From Bacteroides sp. (GTDB lineage Bacteria; Bacteroidota; Bacteroidia; Bacteroidales; Bacteroidaceae), in contig JALCME010000006.1 of assembly GCA_022648295.1 (NCBI GenBank), positions 62,001-126,000 of the forward strand: a stretch of DNA of 64,000 bases, given 5' to 3'. Numbering within the stretch: position 1 is the first letter of the stretch; every line of letters begins with the position of its first letter. Positions 58,112-64,000 of this stretch are shown one piece after another. A program made the translations under genes and the position numbers. The notes below the pieces were generated by a model. The model had not been told where the DNA came from. It saw only the letters and a list, made by a program, of their open reading frames with translations, and ran no database searches.

Positions 58112-60151
58112 CTAGCGGTTCTCCATATCCTTCATACAGCGTACAGAGAACGCATGGGAACGACCGGAAGAATGTGTCCATGTTTTGTCAACAACTTTAT
58201 AGTACAAAGAAGTGGCACCTTGATCTTTATCGTTTCCATAGCTGCTGGCTGAAGAATTGGACCAGTAACATGCAGCACCTTTACTTTCATTTAAGCCTGT
58301 ATTGTTGCCGTTATTACCACCGTTAGACCCCCATTTACAACCTGCCAACGGCCAATAAGCATAATTCGTTCCATCATAACAGTATTTAAGTACCGCAATT
58401 GCACTTAAATTCACAAGCTCTCCTTTCTGCTCTATCTCATCCAATACATGAGGAGATACTACCCGATATCCTTTCGGACAAGGATCATAAATAGACTTAT
58501 GCCCATCAGAAGGATTGAGATAAGTACTCGATTCATTCGGATTTCCCCAGAAATCATCTTTACGATCTGTACGTGCTCCTGTCCATGCACCCAAATACCA
58601 GTCAGATTTCGTATTTTCGACTTCATTTGTATAAAGCAACGCACGAGGATTTTCTATAGAGAATCTGACATTTGTAGCCTGTGTCGGTATATTGGTACCA
58701 ACAGACCCGGACCAACCAATAGGAGTAGGTCGCCCCCACTGGAAATATACACCATTTGCCTTCCAATTATTGTCTTCTCCCGTCATATATGTTCCCAAAT
58801 TGCGATCTAAAACAACATATCCTGTATTACCATAAGTCTGTTCTGCCGGAGGAGGTGTCATCCACACAATAAAACTCCACAATACGGTAGTCTGATCATC
58901 TCCATAGATAGCAACTTGCCCGCAACCTCCGTCATACCCACCGCTGACTTTAAATGCATTGACGGTAATAGTATAATCACTGGCAACAGGAGAAATATCT
59001 GTAGTTGAACCATTTACACCAACCATTTTATGATTAACATTCAAGTCACAGTTAAGAATGGTTTTGGCATATTTAGGTTCTTCCACTTCCATAAAATTAC
59101 CCCTGGCCTTGACACTAATAATATTATTTATTCCACTTGTTGAAATATTCGTCATGATGCAATTGGATTCTCCGTAAGCCCATCCATCTGCCAGCAAACG
59201 CGTCTCTACAGGCTCATACCAGTCGCATGAATTATCCGAAAGCTTCAGGTCATTAATAGTAATTACATTTACTGCATTTGCTTTTAATTGCTTGCCTTCT
59301 TTAAGGATAGGAATAGTGACTGTTTGTGAATCATTCTCTAAGGTTACAACAATATAGACCTCTTTATCCGTCAAATCAGCGGGATAAGTCGTTAAATAAA
59401 CATCCTGAGCAGAGGCAAGAGCTTCCGGCGTTGTCAATGAAACAGTAGCATATGATTTTGTTTCTGTACCAAACGTTAACTCATCTTTGTCCAAATCGGC
59501 AGTGAATGTGCCGGAAAGAGGAGTCCTTGTTTCTTTGTCATACAAAGAAACACTTTTCAGTTTGTATGCCGAGAACTCTTTAGATGAAATAGTGAACTTT
59601 ACATAGGCCATTGCATGCTTCAACGTAAACTTAGCAAGCATGTTCGAATTACTAACCGTTGCCTTGGCATAAGCAAAACCATATTTCCCGATGTGACGAC
59701 TATCACCCGGAGTACTTTGCTCCTGTTCGGAAGACAAAGAGGAGGTTATTTGATTGCCTCCTTCAGCCAATGTCGTATTTTGCAGATAAGGATAGTAAAT
59801 AAGAAGTTCCGTAGTTCCCTCTTCTGCAATCTCTACCTCATTTGAAGTAAAAACGCCTGAATTCTGCCCGATAGATTCATCACTGAGTAAAGACTGTACA
59901 TTATCAATACTCGCTCCTTCCGTACGTGAAAAGACTCCTAAAGCATCACCTTCACTCCAAAGTAACGGATATGCATCGCTCGTTTTATCGCCAATTGAAA
60001 TGCGTGTTTGCGGAGACGAACTTCCTACCAAGGTGAGGCGTGAATGTATTTGATTGGCTTCCTTTCCATTTTCAGATGAAAGTATTTCATCCTGCGTACA
60101 GCCAGACACTACCATAGCTGTCACACATGCCGCAAATAATATATTTTTCAT
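58112..60151 (-). CDS. Fimbrillin-like lipoprotein with C-terminal FISUMP domain
   Basis: Start at 60151 (MKNILFAACVTAMVVSGC), which places the lipobox correctly; 679 residues. Residues about 30-315 match the fimbrillin-like (Mfa-type) domain: TRISIGDKTSDAYPLLWSEG, LLIYYPYLQNTTLAEGGNQ, FTLKHAMAYVKFTISSKEF. After a spacer, residues about 460-675 form a FISUMP-type domain (VVLDRNLGTYMTGEDNNWKA; YFQWGRPTPIG; YDPCPKGYRVVSPHVLDEIE; SGRSHAFSVRCMKD). It is probably an outer-surface protein; whether it polymerises as a fimbria or binds glycan is unknown. It is the last gene of an operon whose first two genes are polysaccharide-degrading enzymes, which suggests glycan binding. Confidence 0.8.
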   Translation of the reverse strand: MKNILFAACVTAMVVSGCTQDEILSSENGKEANQIHSRLTLVGSSSPQTRISIGDKTSDAYPLLWSEGDALGVFSRTEGASIDNVQSLLSDESIGQNSGVFTSNEVEIAEEGTTELLIYYPYLQNTTLAEGGNQITSSLSSEQEQSTPGDSRHIGKYGFAYAKATVSNSNMLAKFTLKHAMAYVKFTISSKEFSAYKLKSVSLYDKETRTPLSGTFTADLDKDELTFGTETKSYATVSLTTPEALASAQDVYLTTYPADLTDKEVYIVVTLENDSQTVTIPILKEGKQLKANAVNVITINDLKLSDNSCDWYEPVETRLLADGWAYGESNCIMTNISTSGINNIISVKARGNFMEVEEPKYAKTILNCDLNVNHKMVGVNGSTTDISPVASDYTITVNAFKVSGGYDGGCGQVAIYGDDQTTVLWSFIVWMTPPPAEQTYGNTGYVVLDRNLGTYMTGEDNNWKANGVYFQWGRPTPIGWSGSVGTNIPTQATNVRFSIENPRALLYTNEVENTKSDWYLGAWTGARTDRKDDFWGNPNESSTYLNPSDGHKSIYDPCPKGYRVVSPHVLDEIEQKGELVNLSAIAVLKYCYDGTNYAYWPLAGCKWGSNGGNNGNNTGLNESKGAACYWSNSSASSYGNDKDQGATSLYYKVVDKTWTHSSGRSHAFSVRCMKDMENR

Positions 60152-60180
60152 ATTGATTTCTCCTTTTAAGTTACACCATT

Positions 60181-60648
60181 TTACCATTCATTTTCTTCAA
60201 GATCTCCGGCAGAAGCGTCATCACTCCACGCCCCTTCCGTTCCAGCAGCTTTCCACGTTTGAAAAGCGGAGCATACAGCCCGCCCTTCTTCATTATAAGC
60301 TATAATAGCACTGATATAATTGACACCCGGTTTTAATCCTGTTTCTATTTTACTACTATAAGGTAAGGAAACAGGAACTCCGTTTTCTTCTACAAACTTC
60401 ACCAGTTTTACTTCTATGTTATAATCGAAACCGATATCAGATACAGGATAAAAATCAATCACTTTAGCGCCATAAGTAGTACCAGTCTTTTGTTCGGAAG
60501 TAATCTGTGCTGTATTCTCTACAATATCCGAAACAGTTAAAGCCATAGTCGGGATAATACGGGGAGTTGATTCATCCTTGTCCGTACAAGAGGCAAATGC
60601 CAGCATTAACGCAAAAATAAATGCCTTATTTATTTGTATTTTTTTCAT
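60181..60648 (-). CDS. Small lipoprotein of unknown function in the lyase operon
   Basis: 155 residues from the ATG at 60648 (an ATG at 60657 is also possible). Lipobox MLAFASC is followed by a single beta-rich domain (MALTVSDIVENTAQITSEQK; GLKPGVNYISAIIAYNEEGR) that resembles a fibronectin type III fold, and an acidic tail. No enzyme motif is seen. It lies 22 bp after the GH88 gene and 29 bp before the fimbrillin gene, so it probably helps that surface protein. Confidence 0.65.
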   Translation of the reverse strand: MKKIQINKAFIFALMLAFASCTDKDESTPRIIPTMALTVSDIVENTAQITSEQKTGTTYGAKVIDFYPVSDIGFDYNIEVKLVKFVEENGVPVSLPYSSKIETGLKPGVNYISAIIAYNEEGRAVCSAFQTWKAAGTEGAWSDDASAGDLEENEW

Positions 60649-60670
60649 AATCATCAAAGATCTGTTAGTT

Positions 60671-61849
60671 CTATTTTAATAAGTTTTTATACCGCAGCAA
60701 TGCTTCCAGAAAATAGTAATCAGCGTACGTCAAAGGGACATCTACTTCGCTTTTATCAGGAAAAGAGCCAACACTATGTTTCAAGATAAAGTTTCCGTTT
60801 GTTCCCGGTTCCGCCAGATATTCTTTAGATGCAAGCGTACGAAGTTGCTTTTCAGCCATATCAAGATAGGTTTCTTTTGCTTCTACTCTCGGAATATAAT
60901 GGCTCAATTCGATGAAAGCAGAAGCCATGATAGCAGCAGAAGAAGCATCACGCAGGGCATTCGGAATGTCAGGAGCGTCAAAATCCCAATAAGGAATGCC
61001 GTCTGCGGGTAAACGCCTAATAAGCATGTCAGCAATATGACCGGCTTGTAAGAGGTAATTTTGAAAACCTGTCATTCTGAACATCATAGTGTAGCTGTAT
61101 AATGCCCATGCCTGCCCACGACTCCAGGAAGACTCATCGGAATAACCTTGCACTGTTTGCTTATGACGCACTTTGCCTGTTTCGGGATCATAATCCACCA
61201 GATGGTAAGTGGAGTAATCATCCCGGAAATGATTTCGAATGGTGGTATTGGCATGCGTGCAGGCAATATATTGCAGCGAATCGTTATCATAGGCTTTCGA
61301 CATGGAGAGTAACAATTCCAGATTCATCATATTGTCTATTATTACAGGATATTTCCAGTCACAGCCCTTACGCACAAAATCCCAACTACGAATGACTCCG
61401 GTCTTAGCACTAAACCGTGTAGAGAGAGACTTTGCACCCTGATAAAGGACCTTTCTATATATTTCGTTACCAGTCAATCGGAAAGCATTCCCATAACTGC
61501 AATTTAATTGGAAACCGACATCGTGGTCTCTCGTCACATATTGTACAGAATCAAGTTTCAAGGTATTTTTTTGAGCAAGAGCTTTAATATGTTCATTCCC
61601 GGTATACTCATATATATACCAAAGGGAACCGGGATAAAAGCCACTACACCACCAATAAATAGTGGATGGAACAAACTTGCCTCCAGACAATAGTGTGCGG
61701 GGGAGTGTTTTATCAGTCAAAAGGGTATCCATACATGCATATTGTTGTTCGGCAACAGTAAATACCCTGTCAGTCAATTCTGTCATGGTTTCCTGCCGTG
61801 AACAAGAGACCAATGGCAGGAAACATAATATAAATAATAAAATCCTCAT
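60671..61849 (-). CDS. GH88 unsaturated glucuronyl hydrolase
   Basis: A 392-residue lipoprotein (lipobox LPLVSC). The (alpha/alpha)6 barrel shows the GH88 features WWCSGFYPGSLWYIYEYTG, TRDHDVGFQLNCSYGNAFR, VIIDNMMNLELLLSMSKAYD and GYSDESSWSRGQAWALYSY; Asp residues in RDHD and IIDN are the catalytic pair. The family removes the 4,5-unsaturated uronic acid left on the non-reducing end by polysaccharide lyases acting on glycosaminoglycans. The lyase gene ends 8 bp upstream, so the two act in sequence. Confidence 0.9.
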   Translation of the reverse strand: MRILLFILCFLPLVSCSRQETMTELTDRVFTVAEQQYACMDTLLTDKTLPRTLLSGGKFVPSTIYWWCSGFYPGSLWYIYEYTGNEHIKALAQKNTLKLDSVQYVTRDHDVGFQLNCSYGNAFRLTGNEIYRKVLYQGAKSLSTRFSAKTGVIRSWDFVRKGCDWKYPVIIDNMMNLELLLSMSKAYDNDSLQYIACTHANTTIRNHFRDDYSTYHLVDYDPETGKVRHKQTVQGYSDESSWSRGQAWALYSYTMMFRMTGFQNYLLQAGHIADMLIRRLPADGIPYWDFDAPDIPNALRDASSAAIMASAFIELSHYIPRVEAKETYLDMAEKQLRTLASKEYLAEPGTNGNFILKHSVGSFPDKSEVDVPLTYADYYFLEALLRYKNLLK

Positions 61850-61857
61850 GCGTTTAT

Positions 61858-63795
61858 TTAATTTTGTTTCGGTGTGAGGGTTGTTGTAAAAGTAGCATCT
61901 TGATTGGCTGTGATAGTTGCTTCAAATCCCACCATATAAGTACCGGGATTGGCCTGATCATAGGAGTTAGTACTAGTAGTGCTCCATGTTTTATAAACAG
62001 GTTTCACTGTACCATTAACGGTGAGATACATCACTTTACTTCCGTTAGTCAATATGATCCGGTTTGTTTCTACTGTTGGAACAGCAGGAGTTACCATACA
62101 CCAACGCACTTTAGCCGATTTATCGGTTCGTGCTTTTACTTCATCAATTACCACCAAGTCCTGATCATTAACAATTTTAACAGTACGAATAGCAGATGCT
62201 GCCTGATCTGATACAGCATTGGTCAAATTAAATGTAGCTCCCAACTCCGTAGCAGTATTAATAGTTGCAGTTAGAGTGGCTGCTCCATTTACCAAGTGCT
62301 TGGCATCATTAATCGTAATTGTGCTATGATTCAGATTGCTCATCCTAAACACGTCCCAGCGCATAGAGTTTTGCCCCATATTCCATAAATCACCCCCAAG
62401 ATTAGCTAAAGGGGTTTCCAAAGTGGTATAGCTCTGCAAGCCAAAATCCATAGACCAGCGCACCCCGTAAGCATCATAAACAAAGGAACCTGCATCCATA
62501 TGCCCGTGACTTGTACCCGCTTTACCTCCTTTTATACCCAAATACTTATCCGTATCAGTATATGTCCAATCAGTATGTATCAGAACAACCGGAGTTTCTC
62601 CCTTACCACTCCACAGTTTCTCCGTAGGGGCTGAGATATTATCCAAATTTATATTATTGGCAAAAGCCATTATCATCGGCAATAAGCGATTTTCAGCACA
62701 ATTGGTATATTCTCCATTTTTCAACATACGCAACTCATTATACAACAGAGACGAATTTTTGTACTTATCGGCAAACCACCAAGTAGCCAACGCTGCGGTA
62801 GAAGCAGGAGCGCAATCGGAGTAATTAAAAAACTTACTATTAAGCCCGGTCATATAAAGCATATATTTCGCAGTTTCTGAAAATCCAGATGTATCTGAAA
62901 GCCCGTTATCCGTACCAATAGTACTGTTAAGGGCTGCAAGCATCAAAACCTCATAAAGTGTTCCATAGCACCAATACCCTGCACCTTCAGGATAATTTCC
63001 ATCGGGTGAATACATCACTTTCAGAGCAGATTTATTTGATTCCAAAGCTTTCTCAATTATATCTTTAGCTTCAGAAGGATTGTTTTCGTAAGAAGCTAAT
63101 GCAGCACAAACCAGTCCACCGTTACAAACTTGGTTCCAGTTATTTGTTGCTTCATAAAAGTTCAAATTCCAATTTTTGTTTTGGGCCTGTTTGAAAGCAT
63201 AATTCAACAATGCACCGGCTGCTTTCTTCCGGGTTCCCTCACTCAACTCATTATAAAGCCAATCATAGCCAAAAGCAACAGCTGTAGCCATTTCACCTAC
63301 ATCCAAGAAATGACGACTTGAGTTCCAATCCGAGAAATTACATACTGCATTCATGTCAGTTTCTGCTTTCGTCAGATATTTACTGTCACCCGTCATACGA
63401 TAAGCATAAGCACAAGTAAATATACGCAGTAAAGCATCGCGTGAAACATCCAAAATCCGTTTATTACTGGCATCCAATTGGTAAGTCAACGCTTTCGTAT
63501 TCATGCCTTTGCTATTACACAGACTCATTATGGTATTATGCAGAATGGTCAGATTAGGACTTGCATTAGATTGGATTTTACTCTTCAATGCGGTAAATGC
63601 ACTGGCATTCATCAATAGACGTGGATGGTTGGTTGCTGTCAACATAGAAAAGTCAAGCCCTTCTCCTGGGCCTGTCGGATTTGTTCCCGTATGAGTAGAA
63701 CCCGGACGAAACCGGTTTTCATCTTCGTCAGAACAACTACAGGCCGCTCCTACAAAGAAGGATATCACTAATATTTTAAAAAGAATTGCTTTCAT
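61858..63795 (-). CDS. Heparinase II/III-like polysaccharide lyase
   Basis: A 645-residue lipoprotein (lipobox GAACSC). An N-terminal (alpha/alpha) toroid (about 50-375) carries NHPRLLMNASAFTALKSKI, EATNNWNQVCNGGLVCAALA and YSPDGNYPEGAGYWCYGTLY, which includes the Asn and Tyr seen at heparinase II-type active sites. The C-terminal antiparallel beta domain (about 390-645) carries GGKAGTSHGHMDAGSFVYDA, a heparinase II/III motif with the conserved His. It probably cleaves a uronic-acid polysaccharide (heparan, chondroitin, hyaluronan or a similar polymer); the PL family and exact substrate cannot be settled by eye. It heads a tight operon with GH88, a small lipoprotein and a fimbrillin-like protein. 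Confidence 0.85.
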   Translation of the reverse strand: MKAILFKILVISFFVGAACSCSDEDENRFRPGSTHTGTNPTGPGEGLDFSMLTATNHPRLLMNASAFTALKSKIQSNASPNLTILHNTIMSLCNSKGMNTKALTYQLDASNKRILDVSRDALLRIFTCAYAYRMTGDSKYLTKAETDMNAVCNFSDWNSSRHFLDVGEMATAVAFGYDWLYNELSEGTRKKAAGALLNYAFKQAQNKNWNLNFYEATNNWNQVCNGGLVCAALASYENNPSEAKDIIEKALESNKSALKVMYSPDGNYPEGAGYWCYGTLYEVLMLAALNSTIGTDNGLSDTSGFSETAKYMLYMTGLNSKFFNYSDCAPASTAALATWWFADKYKNSSLLYNELRMLKNGEYTNCAENRLLPMIMAFANNINLDNISAPTEKLWSGKGETPVVLIHTDWTYTDTDKYLGIKGGKAGTSHGHMDAGSFVYDAYGVRWSMDFGLQSYTTLETPLANLGGDLWNMGQNSMRWDVFRMSNLNHSTITINDAKHLVNGAATLTATINTATELGATFNLTNAVSDQAASAIRTVKIVNDQDLVVIDEVKARTDKSAKVRWCMVTPAVPTVETNRIILTNGSKVMYLTVNGTVKPVYKTWSTTSTNSYDQANPGTYMVGFEATITANQDATFTTTLTPKQN

Positions 63796-64000
63796 AGTTC
63801 AATTTTTTAATTTTCTAAACTGTTTCTCAAATATGAAAACCTTGCCTTTAGTACCAATTGCATAATTATCGGACATTGATCGTCGAGACTAAAATTAATA
63901 CTACCGAATAAGCAGGGTTACTATCCTTGAGAAAATCTGATTATTAACTTTTTGTTAGTTTAAAGGTATCAGCCTTACTTTCAACTGGGACGTACTGTTT
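63796..64000. other. Upstream region of the lyase operon
   Basis: AT-rich, with no ORF and no good TAnnTTTG box on the minus strand. The promoter of the lyase operon may lie here or beyond the window. Confidence 0.3.

Overview
The window is chromosomal DNA of a gut-type Bacteroides or a close Bacteroidales relative. The grounds are four SusC/SusD families (XusAB, XusCD and the starch SusCD), a hybrid two-component regulator, many SPII lipoproteins, weak Shine-Dalgarno sequences, and recurrent TAnnTTTG boxes, the Bacteroides -7 promoter element. The species cannot be fixed from sequence alone. The xylan locus follows the xus pattern of xylan-degrading Bacteroides and Prevotella.

Layout. (1) 1-24.5 kb, xylan utilisation. 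A GH95 gene cut by the window edge is divergent from a hybrid two-component regulator (HTCS). Facing it on the minus strand are xusA-xusB-xusC-xusD-xusE-xyn10C, ending in a strong hairpin terminator. Beyond that come separately promoted enzyme genes: a GH10, a GH43-CBM6, a fused CE6-CE1 acetyl/feruloyl esterase, and the wreck of another esterase. xusA carries a +1 frameshift as read. A 10-mer, ATGTTACATA, recurs in both regulatory regions of this locus and may be its control element. (2) 24.5-33.5 kb, mixed. A decayed TPR gene, a GT4 glycosyltransferase fused to an alpha-helical domain, a convergent GH130 gene, then an operon of nitroreductase, small membrane protein, DUF2520 protein, KdsC phosphatase and Maf, and a GNAT/FemAB-like gene. 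(3) 33.7-48.9 kb, starch/maltodextrin utilisation. susC-susD-susE-susF run leftward. A surface GH13 amylase runs rightward, followed by a LacI-type regulator, an MFS sugar transporter and a GH65 phosphorylase. There is no SusR, SusA or SusB. The locus takes in oligosaccharide and probably cleaves maltose by phosphorolysis in the cytoplasm. An 18-bp palindromic operator occurs twice, each time 65-66 bp from a predicted -7 box, at all three promoters. (4) 48.9-57 kb, core genes: Na+-pumping oxaloacetate decarboxylase (oadG-oadA-oadB), an HU-like DNA-binding protein, a gene desert with a 22-bp tandem repeat, a 21-bp perfect hairpin and a hipA fragment, a metallophosphoesterase, and lysine 6-aminotransferase. 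(5) 57-64 kb, an accessory locus. A membrane-anchored HTH regulator sits beside a tight four-gene operon of heparinase II/III-like lyase, GH88 unsaturated glucuronidase, small lipoprotein, and a fimbrillin-like/FISUMP lipoprotein. It looks like a small uronic-acid polysaccharide utilisation unit with an adhesin-like surface protein in place of SusCD.

Most genes are recognisable. The least explained signals are the shared cis-motif of the xylan locus, the geometrically regular LacI operators of the starch locus, and the lyase-GH88-fimbrillin operon with its tethered regulator.
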